Source: Parasponia andersonii
Taxonomy: Eukaryota > Streptophyta > Magnoliopsida > Rosales > Cannabaceae
Assembly: GCA_002914805.1 (NCBI GenBank)
Contig: JXTB01000550.1
Location: forward strand, 33,867-97,866
Length of the DNA: 64,000 nt
Direction of reading: 5' to 3'
How positions within the stretch are numbered: the first letter of the stretch is position 1; each line of letters begins with the position of its first letter. The notes under the pieces were generated by a model, which searched no databases, was not told the origin of the DNA, and saw only the letters and a list, made by a program, of their open reading frames with translations. Below are positions 48,850 to 60,665 of the stretch, piece after piece. A program made the position numbers and the translations under genes.

Positions 48850-50220
48850 TGATGAGTGAGTTTTACTCACAAATTGGATACCATTTAAGCTAGACATTTG
48901 GTAGATTCTTAGGGGTTTTGTGGGTTTTATTTGTATTTTTGATATTTTGTTTATAGGTTGTTAATTTTGATACAATTAGTAAAAATGCCATGATTTATGG
49001 CAAGTTGGGAAGAGAAGAGAGTGCCTAGGCACATGTCATTAGCACTAGAGCGCTTTGGAGATTCAAAAGAAGCGAATTTCAAAGAAGAAAAAATGTTTCA
49101 GAGGATGTGGTGTCCCAGCGCTATATTATTGGTGCTCTGGCACTAGTTCGGACAAAGAAAAAAAAAAAGCAGTGAGAGTGGCACCCTAGCACCATACAAC
49201 CAACGCCCCAGCGTCGCTCTGCAGAAATTTTTATAATCATCATTTTAAGACATCTTTTGATCTAGTTTTTATAGTAGCCGCCTCCTAGTTTATAAATAGG
49301 TCCTTTTTCAACTTATTTAAGAAATTTTCAAGCCAAAAACAACTCAGCAAAAAAAGAGAGAAAGCAAGAGTGAGAGATTGAAGGTAGAGCAATTAGCAGC
49401 CCGGAGATGGAGCGCCACTAATTCGACTTCTAGTTTTTCTACTCTTCTTTATTATTTCTTCTTCCCTATCTAGAATCATGTTAAGAGTTTGTTTTTTCTT
49501 TACCATGAACTAATTTTATTTTCTAGGGCTATGATGTAGCCGAATTATGATGTTTTGAATTATTTTAACTCCAATTTAAGTTTATGTTTATTTCCTATTC
49601 TATGCTAATTGTATTAATATATACTTAATACTTATGAGGATTTGGCCAACTTTTGTATAAAATTAGAGATTTAATATAAGATTGAGAAGAGAGGATTAAA
49701 TTTATCTTAATTAATATGACATGAGATTATCATAGGATAGAGATATCTATGAAGTTTGTGCAGTAATATGAATTTCTTATAATTAATAAGTTTTATTACG
49801 TTCATAGTTTATACAAAGATGTTTAAACTTGTCTTTTAAAATGTACCTTTTAATTCTTGAGAAATATTGATAGAAAAATTAGAGAGATTCACTGTTAGCA
49901 TAAGGAATGAGCATATTGGTTAAATTGATAAGTTCAGACAGAGTAATCTAGGAGAAATCGAAACCCTAGGACTTTAATCATTGGAATTTTTCTTGAGTTA
50001 TTTATAAGCTTGATTTCATTTATTCAATTTCTTTTTCTCTCTTCAATTTTTATATTTATGGTTGTTTAAATAAAATTTAAAATTAATATAATTTGGTAAT
50101 TAGTAATACAAATTTCTGATGGATGATACTCTATAATTCTATACTACTTATTTTGTAAGGTACACTTGCATTTAATAAATTTCACAACAATAATACAAAT
50201 AATATCCCCATCAATCATCA
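48850..50220 (+). repeat. LTR of a TGATGAG-type retroelement
   Basis: Begins TGATGAGTGAG directly after AAGTTTGGGAGTATT and ends AATCATCA, giving TGATGA/TCATCA inverted termini. The length is 1371 bp. This junction wording is common at 3' LTRs of large plant Ty3-type or LARD-like elements. No coding interior is visible on its left, so it may be a non-autonomous element or a truncated one. Confidence 0.65.
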
Positions 50221-50949
50221 TCATTATTAATATAATCTTCGTTTACATCAACAGCTTGAGCTTAATAAAACAAGTCTTGGTCTGATTACGGTCTAAAATA
50301 TTCCATCCACCTCTTGTTTTCTTAAGCCTTCAAAAAGTTAAGTTAAGGAAGGATGTATGGTTCATTTTTGTACCACTTAGAATTAATAGTTATATTTGTA
50401 TTATTTTTCTCTTTTAAAAATATTATTTCTTTTTCTTTGTAGAATCGGTATCAAATTATTTGCACTTGAATAAAATCACATAAAATGTGCCCAAGTATTT
50501 GAATTCTAGTATTTCTTCTAAATGCTCATGAATGTAATTTCCTCAGTCTTATCGGCAAAATTATTACTGTTTTGAGTTGATAGTTTAGATTCTCAATTAT
50601 GAGCTACAAATTGAACAAGTTTAGAATGCATGTAGAATATAATGAAGCAAGAAAATATGGCCCAAATGTCAGCCACTACAACTCATTAGTCACTTCAAGA
50701 GTTCTGCTTTGATGCAACTGATACATATATTTAGTAAAATATGATTTAAAATAGATAAAATTAAATTCACATATTTAAAATCATTAACCAATATGAATAT
50801 TCGTGTGTCATATATTCGTATAAAACTCCTTAATGTATTTACTAAAGAAGAAAATAAATATTATAAAGTAATTAAATTTTGATACAATCATTAAGAGCAA
50901 ATATGGAATAACTATAAACACTTACTCTAAATATTTCTAAATTTCAGTA

Positions 50950-52930
50950 CAATCATTTAATATGTACCACTCTCTTGTCTTCCAGAGATATGCATATCAA
51001 GTGACACATAATCTTTTCTCCAATTCGTTGGCATTAGGTTTAGAACAAAACCGAGTTTTTTTTATCCCTTTTTTTGGAACTGATTTCAACCGCATGGTCA
51101 TTTCTTTCGGACTGATTACTTTGTCTCAACCCTTTGCAGATATGTTGAACAAAATGTTAAAACTTCATCAATGTCATAACCTTGAACAATATAACCTTCA
51201 GGTCGTGCTCAAATCCCAACATAGTTTTTTAACTTCTTTATATGTCTCTCACACATATATATTTATACGAAATCAATACGTCCTCCAAGTAATACTTCTT
51301 CAGGCAAATGCATCACCAAATTAACCATGATCTCCAAAAAAACTGGAGGAAATATTCGCCCAACTTGCGCAGAATAAAAGCTTTAGCACCGTTAACATTC
51401 TCAGTCTTTTTTAATTACTTAGAGTCCAAGTATTTGCTGGAAGAAATTGCATAGTCCGGTAATTATTGAAGCAATTTCTTTCCATAAATACCCTCATTTT
51501 TGGCGCCAATAAATATAGCATAATAATATGCCAATCGTACTTCGTCAGCTAGTTATTTGGTGTCATTATTAATTACATGCTTTCGCAAATTATTTTATAG
51601 ATTTAATAAACTAGAAAAATGTATGATATTCATTGGCATTAAGAGTGTACTCAACGTCAAGCTTTCATCAAATTATTGCCCACTTTATACAGATATAACT
51701 CTAGTATTGTATTCTTATCACGTCTTGCATGATTGTATCTTTTGACTTATTTTCAATACCCAACATTGTGCCAAAAATACTATTATATATATTATTTTGT
51801 ACGTGTAACATTGAGATTGTGTTTCAACTGCAATGATGGCCAATATTCTAACTCGTAAATTATATTCTCTTTTCTCTGGTTTAGTTTATCTTTATCACAT
51901 CAATTTCCTTCTAATTTGAATGTCTTTTTGTGCGGTCAAACTAGGTCTCACTTACCTCAGCTGCTCTAAAATATCTTCTTTAATGAACGCAGAGGTGGTT
52001 GTTGTCTTTAAGTTTGCTATCAAATTATTTGCTTTTCCTCATTGTATGATTCATCAAAAGAGAACATATGTAGCCCACGTAGCATGTTTTAGACCCAATT
52101 TCATTGATGACATGTCTTCCTCACCTGTTGGATGTGTTTTGTAAACTTAACCACTCTATTCAGATAAACTACTTCATACAAGAAAATCAATAACAATTTA
52201 TAAGATTGTGGCACGTATTTTGAATATTCTATAATTTCATGCATCTCGAGTTTCTCCACTAAAATACTGGAACTATTTCAACTAGTCAATCAATGGCCTC
52301 ATAAAAATATTCATATCCTTCTTTGGAGCTTGAGGTCTAGGAATTAGCAAAGATATGGCCCCACTATCTTGTTCTCTAGTGTAAATGCTTCTTTCAATTA
52401 ACTACCATAGATTATTAAATAACTTATTAGTCCATTTTTTGCTTAACTTTCAAATGCATAAGCTTGAATAAAAATTTCAAAGAAGAGAAACATGTGCATC
52501 AAGGATGCAACTATGCTTCTATCTTTAAGAACAACTTATCATAGTATTACGCAGACATAGTAGGCCCATTGCAACGTCATCCTTTACATCCAAGTCATTT
52601 TGACAACATCGTTATAAGTTGAACCAATTAAGTTATGTCACATCTATCATGTCATCTTCAACATAATTCTCTTCATGCATATCATCTTGTGAACGGATAA
52701 AATTAACTTCTCTTAGGAATGTCCAATTGGTATAAGATGTATCAAACCCAAACCCAAAGTATATTAAATAATTCTGCATAATATCAAGATTTTGATGCAT
52801 TACGTTGCGACAAAGGTGACATGAACAACAAATTTTGCCTTGGTCATTAACAAATTCCTTTGTTTTCTTAGAAAATTCTAATGCACCATTCCTATACTCA
52901 TCGGAGAAGCAATTTCTCGAATGTGTCTAA
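50950..52930 (-). pseudogene. CACTA (En/Spm) TNP2-type transposase relic
   Basis: On the minus strand the beginning lies near 52930-52700. There a Cys-rich segment (GKICCSCHLC around 52830) followed by YLIYFGFGF and TNWTFL matches the transposase-associated N-terminal domain of TNP2 proteins. The far end, about 51400-50960, matches the DUF4218 region (LVMHLPEEVLLGG-like wording near 51300, a KLKNYVG-like piece near 51220). The middle is scarcely recognisable. Many stops and frame changes mean no protein is made. Family function: excision and insertion of CACTA elements. Termini were not located. Confidence 0.72.
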
Positions 52931-53399
52931 TTGATATCCTATTTAGTTCACAATGTTTAATATCACAACAAGTTAGATACGATTATAAAGATTATGTACA
53001 ATTGCAAAGTGCATTAATTCACCTGTTCACTCTATTTCTAAAAAGTAAGACCATATGCCATTTAAAATTATTTATTATGTGATACATTATTTACATATAT
53101 TCTCTAGATCAATGGTTGTAGTGGCATGTAATTGTTCCATTTCATGCATATTGTCAGTTCATAGTAAAAGTGTAAATTAAACCATATGAAAAGAGGGGAA
53201 AAAAAGTTTCAATTATGTATCAACTTTTAATTTAAAAAAGAAGCAATATACCAATAATTATACTAATATGATTGAATTAAAAATTATTAACTCTTATTTT
53301 AGGCTATGCAATACACATTCTAAATTCTTAATATTCCTTTATATATACGAAAGAAATAGAAACTAGAATAAGGTTTTAACCTATTTTTTAACATAAAGA

Positions 53400-54834
53400 A
53401 AAAGGTGGAGCGTTGTGGTGGTATCATTCAACCGCCAAATTAAATCCTCTTATTTCTATATTAGTTTTATCTAATATAATTATAATAATGGTCGATCTCA
53501 TGAGGAATTGTGTCTAACTAATAAGTTATTAATTTTTTTTATTATTTTGTTGAGATTTTATAATTATGAACTAAATCTAATAATACAGAAAAAATAATAA
53601 AGTGCAAATAAATAAATAGTAAAGTAACAAAATAACTGAATTAAAGCACATTCGCCACCCACTAGACACTCCTATTAAGTTAACAGCAAAATTTTATATT
53701 CAATTACTTATGACCTATCAATCATAAATAGTATACAAGCTAGTCCTATCTGTATATTTCCTGAGTTTATCGTTAAATAAAATAAGCTCTTATTTAATCT
53801 CTTTCTACTAAAATACCTAGAACAGCTCTCTAGGTTTAATGGAAGAATTAAGTTGAAAAAGATAGGTTAATTTAGACAATCGTCTCACAAGCTCGGTCTC
53901 TTTAAACAAGGTTGTGTTCCTCATCATAATTAATCAGCTGTTAATCACAACTTAATCAACTATAAATCGCTACTTATAGTCAGAAAATATAAAAAAAATT
54001 ACAAATTTAAGATTCTAATCTAGCTTTAGACATTTGCCAAGTTCTATATAGTTGCGCATCCAAACAAATCAACATAGAAAATCATAATCAATAATAAACA
54101 AAAGAATATAAAAAATTTAAATAAGCAATTGATATATAAAATCAAGAAAATTAACTATAATATTATTCTACAGCTTTGAAATCACCCTTTACTTAACTAT
54201 GACTTAATCTAGCAAGCTTACAAAATTAATCAATAAATACATCATGCTATAGTAATAAAAATAAAGAGAATAATAAAAGGAAAAGAAGAAGAACGCTAGA
54301 TGATCATGGCACAAAACTCCCAATCTCAAGGCTCTTCAATCCTCTTTGATTCGCTCTCTCTCTCTAGGTTTTTATTTTTATTTATGAGTCTAAGGTCCAT
54401 CAACCTTTCTGACCTAGAATGTCTTGCGTATAGTGGATTTGACCTAAGGAGCAATTTGGAAAGAAATCACAAAGTTTCGGAGTCCAAAATTCTCTAAGTC
54501 CATGGAAATTACATAGTGTTAGTGGCGACGCACCAGGAGTCTGGTGCTACAATGCCACTTCACAGCAGGTTATTTTTTCAATATCAAGGGCTTTGGAAAC
54601 CACGGTTCCAAGTCCCAGCACTACGGCACTGGTCCTTGGTTTAGCTTTTCTTGGTTTATGTTTTTTGCTCTCGTTTTTGCCCCGATTTCATTCCTTTTTG
54701 ACTATTTTCCTCCATAACATCTACAAAACATAAAAACAGTATTAAAAACCTAGAAATAACAAGAAAATGCAAAAAGTAACATGGAGAAATTAATTAAATA
54801 ATAAACATAATTACGCACTTATCATGTGGATTTA
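53400..54834 (-). repeat. LTR of a TGATAAG-type retroelement, minus strand
   Basis: Read on the minus strand it starts TGATAAGTGCGTAATTATG at 54834 and near its end contains CCTCATGAGATCGACC, wording common at the 3' end of this class of plant LTR. The class resembles 48850-50220, but I see no close sequence match. The left border is approximate. Confidence 0.55.
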
Positions 54835-55768
54835 CGACTTTTGTCACACCCATAGTAGTCTCTTGTACATTTTCATACTAATGTATAAATTCCTTTTTTT
54901 TTTTTTCTGGCTAAAATACTAATGTATAAATTCGATTATTTTAATTATTATTACTATGATCATTATTATCTTAGTAAAGGGGAGAGAAACCCACAACTTA
55001 GCAAAGAAAAGGTACTTAGAGCCTTTTGATTTTGAGAGGAAAGTGCTCATCTTCGTGTGAAAGTCTCTATCAAAAATTTCGCGCCAACGTATTCCTCCTT
55101 ATCGAGTCTATAGCCATGGTATTCTTCGCGTCTTAGTTAAGAAAGTCGCATATTACTTATTTGTGAAAGAATCATTCTTGTACATCAAATGCATTAAAAA
55201 TTAAATGTTTTTTAATTTATATATATATGTATATATATATATATATATACATGGTATCAAAGAACTTAGAAAAAGGAAAAATGGCCGTCTATCTCCTTTT
55301 ATGTAGACATTTATGTCCTTTTATATCTATATCTTTGTGTATATAAAATAAGGTCTTGGTTCTTCTGCGTAATGTTCTTCTCCCTCCCCAGTCTCTTCTT
55401 TAAATTCCAAAATGCCATGCTGATAAAAGTTAAAAAGATTAGTGCCAATATTTTTTGCTTATTTTGACCTTAATCTATTTTTAACAATAGGAAATTAATG
55501 TAAACCTCCTTCCGAAAAAAAAAAAAAACCGAAAACCAAAGCTTTGAATGAATCTTTAAATAAAAAGAATAAGTAGTTCTTGACAATAATTTAAGTAGAT
55601 GTTTTTCTGAGTGAAGCTAATTTGTATAATTTTTTTTCCGAAAAGAATAGTTGATACTTATTTAAACAAAAAAAAAATAACTTACTAGTTCTATCTATTT
55701 CAGGATATTTCTGACTCCTTTGACTTGTCCAAATTTGTCCACCTTGGTCCCATTTCACACGAAGCGAA
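54835..55768. other. Intergenic DNA with a TA-rich microsatellite
   Basis: TATATATATGTATATATATA-type run at about 55217-55250. No gene supported. Confidence 0.5.
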
Positions 55769-55914
55769 TCATAGTAAGTTTTTTTGCGAGTAGAATATGA
55801 ACTAAAAGTAGGAGGGGCAAGAAATTAATTATTTGTGCATTATGTGATATGAGTCATAGTAAGTTTTTTTGCGAGTAGAATATGAACTAAAAGTAGGAGG
55901 GCCATGAAATTAAT
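55769..55914. repeat. 85-bp tandem duplication cut by a solo LTR
   Basis: Copies start at about 55769 and 55854, sharing ATAGTAAGTTTTTTTGCGAG and GAACTAAAAGTAGGAGGG. The second copy stops at the LTR (55915) and continues after it (57088 onward: ATTATTTGTACATTATGTGA). Confidence 0.85.
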
Positions 55915-57087
55915 TGTTACGACAATTTCTTATATTTTTACCAAATATAATTAATTGTTCGATTAATTATGAAAGATGAATATGCAAAAAATTATGATAT
56001 GAATATTGTAACACTGAAAAGTAAAAAATTTGACACACAATATTTTTATTTGGTTCAACTATCTTCCGATAGTCTACATTTAAGGGGCCACACCCAGAGA
56101 AATAAACTTATTAGTAAAGAATAATATGAGCACAAATACCAATAAATTTAAAAGACTCATTCTCTTAAATATTGCAACATACTAATACTCCTTTATTAAT
56201 CTATCTAGTGAGTTCTCATCGACTTGATTTGATTTTTTTTGTCTGAACTTCCTTCAGATTTCACGAAACCTTTCTTCTCCCGAAGACTTGATGCACTTTT
56301 TCCGAAGTGTTCGTACTTCTCCGGAAGTACTCTTACGACTAAGAATCCCTTCTAGTCTCACAATACAAAGTATAGATAGATTTAACATAGTATTACACTA
56401 ATGGCAATCTCAAACATACAAGGCACACTTAAGACTCTAACTTAGACTCCTATTTATAGTGCTTGAGGTCTTCCAATCCTTAGCAATCTGCAAGATACGT
56501 TCTATTCATCATAAATGCTGACTAGAAGCCAATTAGATCAGTCAAAAATAAGATTTTCGCAATCAAGGTTGATCTGAAATTATTGATGATTCTGAACAGA
56601 GATGTTACAATATCGGCCCTATCTAAAATAACCAGATTTATAACTCTCTAAAATAAATATTGATTTGTTACTTGAATAAATCAGGAAATGACAACTCAAG
56701 AGATAAGCATTTATACTTTCATATTATAAGTAGTTTGCATAAAAATGTAAGTTGCCAAAACAATCAGATAGAATTAGCCTAATAAATAAAATCCGATTGA
56801 TTAAAATCAAGATTGATTATTTTTAGAAATATTAAACAATTAATATTAGCAATCACACAATAATCAATCCTAAATAAAATAAACCTAAATAATAAAGAAA
56901 TATGTGAATATAATTTTCCTACAAGACAAACACTAATCATTAATATTTCTGATTAAAATATAACTAATTGAATAGATATTAAATCATATAATAACTGTAA
57001 AATTCGGACAAAAAGGTTCAAAAATATCAGGTCAAATATTCCAATAATGCTGTAACATTGCAAATAACAACGGCCTTTTCCTTTTCA
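55915..57087. repeat. Solo LTR, same family as 15090-16379
   Basis: Starts TGTTACGAC and ends CTTTTCA. It is flanked by TTAAT (55910-55914) and ATAAT (57088-57092), a one-mismatch 5-bp duplication. The flanks rejoin in the second copy of the local 85-bp duplication, so the insertion is a clean solo LTR. Length is 1173 bp, shorter than its sister mainly near the right end. Confidence 0.85.
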
Positions 57088-57229
57088 ATAATTATTTGTA
57101 CATTATGTGAGAGCATATAGCTATGATTTAGAGGATCATTTTCATATACTTTTCCATATGAATATTTACATAGGAAGCCGAAAATATAATACTGCCTAGG
57201 TTCTTAAAAAAGAGCACTGTAATAGGAAA

Positions 57230-57690
57230 CTACGAGTACAAGAGATTCTCTTTTTTAAATATAAAACCACTAAATTTTCCTGTATTTTCTCTTAAAGATG
57301 TGGGATATAGCTCAATACAATACTTTCTCTCAAGTTGGTATAAAGATGTCTTCAATTTCCAAATTTTCAAGTGAGCTATAGACGTTTCGCAGGAGACCAC
57401 TTTTGTAAGTATATTAGTAAGTTGATCCTTTAATCTAACAAAGGTAAAATAAACCATTCCTTCAAAATTTTGTTTAATGAAAGTCGATCTACTTTAATAT
57501 GCTTGGTATGATCAAGCTGAACTGGGTTACGAGACATTTCAATTACAGTCTTATTATCACAATACAAATTGATTTCTAAGTTGGGAGTAAAACCAATCTC
57601 TAATAGTAATCTTCTAAGCTAAAGAAATTCACAAAGATCCTTAGCCATTCCTCGAAACTCAGCTTTAGCCTTCGACAATTTATCACTTTC
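57230..57690 (-). pseudogene. Ty1/copia pol 3' fragment (RNase H end)
   Basis: Minus-strand reading gives the C-terminal part of copia RNase H: an AKAEFRGMAK-like block near 57660, LYCDNKTVIEMSRNPVQLDH around 57515-57575, and VRLKDQLTNILTKVVS at about 57390-57440. The rest of pol is absent and the fragment has several breaks. It lies outside the neighbouring solo LTR and need not belong to it. Confidence 0.82.
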
Positions 57691-57910
57691 TGTAAAAAAT
57701 GATAAATGTCACTAAAAAATTGTCAAAAAATTTTAGTTTTACAAATGTCACTAAAAGAAAGTTGAATTGAATGTAAATTTGTCCTAGTGTGGTCTTTTTC
57801 CTAATTCAAGACCACTGATTATAGGAAAATTAACATAAATAGTAGTAATTTGGACTAACTTTTTTAGAAATATTTTGCAAAATGCCTTTTTTTGAGACCT
57901 TGTATAACAG

Positions 57911-58075
57911 AGGATCACACAATTTCTGATCATCGATTAATCTTTATTTTATGGTCATATAATACACATAATTTTAAAAACTATGGCACTACTAGAAACA
58001 TCACAATTTTATGATTATAAATTTATGGTCACAAATTGTGTGATCCCTGTCGCATTGTAACACTACTAGAAATAT
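57911..58075. repeat. CACTA-type terminal sequences, probable non-autonomous remnant
   Basis: CACTACTAGAAA occurs twice in the same orientation (about 57986 and 58061), and it is a common CACTA-element terminus. GATCACACAATTTCTGA on the left pairs with TCACAAATTGTGTGATC on the right, as sub-terminal inverted repeats do. No partner end was found within the window. Confidence 0.5.
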
Positions 58076-59409
58076 CATGTTCTAAAATACTCTTAAAAAA
58101 GTCATTTGAGTCTAAATTACTATTAGGCAAGTCCATTTTCTTTAACTGTATTAGATTGTAAAAAAAATGAACTTAGGCCTTTTGAGATTTATAATGGTCT
58201 CTAAGGGCCACGAATTCTCACGCTTTACGACATCAAATTTCTTGCAAAACTCTTAAGGTCTTATAGCAAAATTATAGAATTTTGAGCCCATTTTAAGTTA
58301 ATATATATTTTTCAAATACATTAGCAAAATGTTATATCATTGTATATATAAAGTATAAAATATAACGTACTCAATATAAAAATTAATATACACGATGCAT
58401 AAATTAAAGCTGATATATAAGTAAATATACCAAGTGTAGAAATACATGTACTTGTCCATTTAGTTATAAAAAGAGAAAATTGAATATTTATAATAAAATG
58501 TAAAAAAGGGACAGTAATTTTCCAAAGAAGTTAATGCTTCGAGTGAACCGGGGAGACCTTGATTTGTAGGCTTTCTTGGGTTTTGAGCTTCTTACAAAAT
58601 TATAAGTCCAAAGTCTTAAAATTTTGGAAAATTCTGAATGGGCTAAAATTTTGCAAAATTTATGCCTAATACCTATTTTTTAAAACTTATTTGATAAATA
58701 TCTATTTTTAATTTTTCTTTCAAAAATCCCATTTTTATGGCCCACATTTCATATATAAAATATGAGCGGTCTATATTTATAATGTAAATTTTATNATATA
58801 TTTTAAAATATGTGTCAACTTTTAGTGTAATTTTTATTCATAAAATATAGACCACGGTATACATTTCATGCATGAAATAGTGGTAGTCTATATTTCTCTA
58901 AAAAGAGTATAAAAATAGGTATTTATGAAATAAAAATAAAAAAAAAAACAGATATTTATGAAATAAATATGGTTTTAAAAATAAGTATATATGAACTTTA
59001 TCCTAAAATTTGTCACAGTAGCTGGTAGGTCGACTTCACAGTCACCCTTCTATTAGTCTATTACAAAGAAATACCTTACCCCTTGACCGTCACACCCGTT
59101 CTGAGATTTTTATTTTACAACTAACCCAAATAAAAGTTGTTATTGATGACCTTATTGCCTTGTAATCATTATTATAACCATCAAATTCTTTGTGGAAATG
59201 GAGAATCACCGGAAAAAAATTGACCAAAGCCATTGTCAACTGATCAACGAATTCCAACTTAATATCTAGAAAAGGATTTATACCGTCCTAATGAGCAACG
59301 ACCAGATACAAATAACAACACATTTTGCATGTAAAAAATTCAAATATGGGCAATCAAGTTATTGCACGACGAGTTGTTACATTTAAAAAAAAAAAAAAGA
59401 AAAGAAAAA
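58076..59409. other. Intergenic DNA upstream of phytocyanin-like gene 2
   Basis: No coding region. It holds an ambiguous base near 58794. AT-rich words such as ATATTTATGAAATAAATA recur at 58910-58970. Confidence 0.5.
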
Positions 59410-59429
59410 GTGATTGGCTAATGAGAAAG
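59410..59429 (+). promoter_or_regulatory. Conserved CCAAT-type upstream element of gene 2
   Basis: GTGATTGGCTAATGAGAAAG, two transitions from the element at 40562. In this copy ATTGG reads as CCAAT on the minus strand, in gene 1 on the plus strand. Confidence 0.65.
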
Positions 59430-59569
59430 GGATCAAAGAAAACAGCGTGGTGGAAGTCTCGCCCAACCGTATGAAACTTTTGATTTTAATTTAATTAGGC
59501 CTCATATAAAAATATATTATACATATACAAGCCCAAAGAGGAATTGAAACATGAGCCAAAATATTTCCC

Positions 59570-59577
59570 TATATAAA
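59570..59577 (+). promoter_or_regulatory. TATA box of phytocyanin-like gene 2
   Basis: TATATAAA within ATATTTCCCTATATAAACCC, 106 bp before the ATG. The surrounding 17-18 bases match the gene 1 promoter almost exactly. Confidence 0.75.
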
Positions 59578-59675
59578 CCCACTAGCTAAAGTTTGTTGTC
59601 TCATACCACGAAACTCTCATTTCACTCGTTAATTTACGTCTTTTCGGGATTAGCGTTGTTTCACTTGCTAAGATC

Positions 59676-60353
59676 ATGGCTTTGAATCATGCTGCAAAAG
59701 GGTCCCTACTCCTAGTAGTAGTAACTGCCTCTCTATTAGCAGTTGGCCAGGCCAAGACCATCGTTGTTGGAGGCTCCGAGGGCTGGCGTTTCGGCTTCAA
59801 CTACACTGATTGGGCTATCCAAAACACACCCTTTTACATCAACGACAAACTCGGTCCGTATTATATATACTTTTTTTTCTTTTAAATCTCTAGCTCTATA
59901 ACTAAAATTTTGTCCCATGTATACTGCCACATTTCTAGTACTTACGTATTTAATTTTAAGTAGTTTTATAGTAAATATGCGATCAATAAATAACAGTTGA
60001 GATGCGACACTTAATTTGAAGTGATGATCGCAAAATGTACTTACTAACTAAGCTTTTGTGCTTATATATAATGATTTTGTGTCATTATTCTTGCAGTGTT
60101 CAAGTACGATCCTCCAAGCAACTCTTCCTTTGCTTACGGAGTTTACTTGCTGGAAAACCTCGGTAGCTACTTAAGTTGCAACTTCACCAGTGCTGAGCTT
60201 TTGGCAAACTCCACGCAGGGAGTGGGCGACGGCTTCGAGGTTTCGCTAAGCCGGTGGAGGCCTTATTACTTTGCTAGTTACGGGGACGATGGCTACCACT
60301 GCGACGATGGTCACATGAAGTTCTTCGCCGTGCCATGGCCTCACAATAATTAA
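59676..60353 (+). CDS. Secreted phytocyanin-like (cupredoxin-fold) protein, gene 2
   Basis: Two exons, 59676-59853 and 60097-60353, with a 243-bp GT/AG intron at the same codon and phase as in gene 1. The product has 144 residues. A signal peptide of about 26 residues (ending VGQA) precedes one plastocyanin-like domain. Cys87 and Cys128 correspond to the structural disulfide, His127 to a ligand. As in gene 1, the ligand Cys is replaced (YYFAS, Ala119), no His aligns with the first ligand, and the G-H-M order shifts Met133. Sequons are at Asn42, Asn68, Asn88 and Asn97; only the first is shared with gene 1. The ending FFAVPWP is shared with gene 1. The reading frame is intact and the residues that differ are mainly at surface-type positions, so both copies look functional. 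Role unknown; copper binding is doubtful. Confidence 0.9.
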
Positions 60354-60659
60354 ATTGGATCCTTATACATGTTGTCAATGATTGTGTGCAATAGAACGTC
60401 CGCGCTTGCTGGGGGAAAGTATGCTCATCACTTGCAAAATACAGTGTTTTGATTTCTGATTTGGGATTATATAGTGAGAGTTAAAAATAAGCAAGATTTT
60501 TTTATGTCGTTTTCTTTGTTTTCCTAGTATACGATCTACGTACGTGCTGCGTTGAAAGATCAGTTTATTTAACTCTATATATACCTAGGACGATGTGTTT
60601 GTCCGCGTCAAAAGTTTTTCATTTTGTTGTTGTACTTGTATTCCAACCCCCAAATTACA

Positions 60660-60665
60660 AATAAA
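60660..60665 (+). terminator. Candidate poly(A) signal of gene 2
   Basis: AATAAA about 300 bp after the stop, downstream of a T-rich stretch. It is a plausible but not certain 3' end. Confidence 0.4.

Noticed and set aside
51920-52144. 74-residue plus-strand ORF
   Set aside because: It is antisense to the CACTA transposase relic, which gives the better explanation of the sequence.
55915-57690. Idea that the solo LTR and the copia pol fragment are one element
   Set aside because: The LTR has its own target duplication, and host sequence resumes directly after it, so the pol fragment to the right lies outside the insertion.
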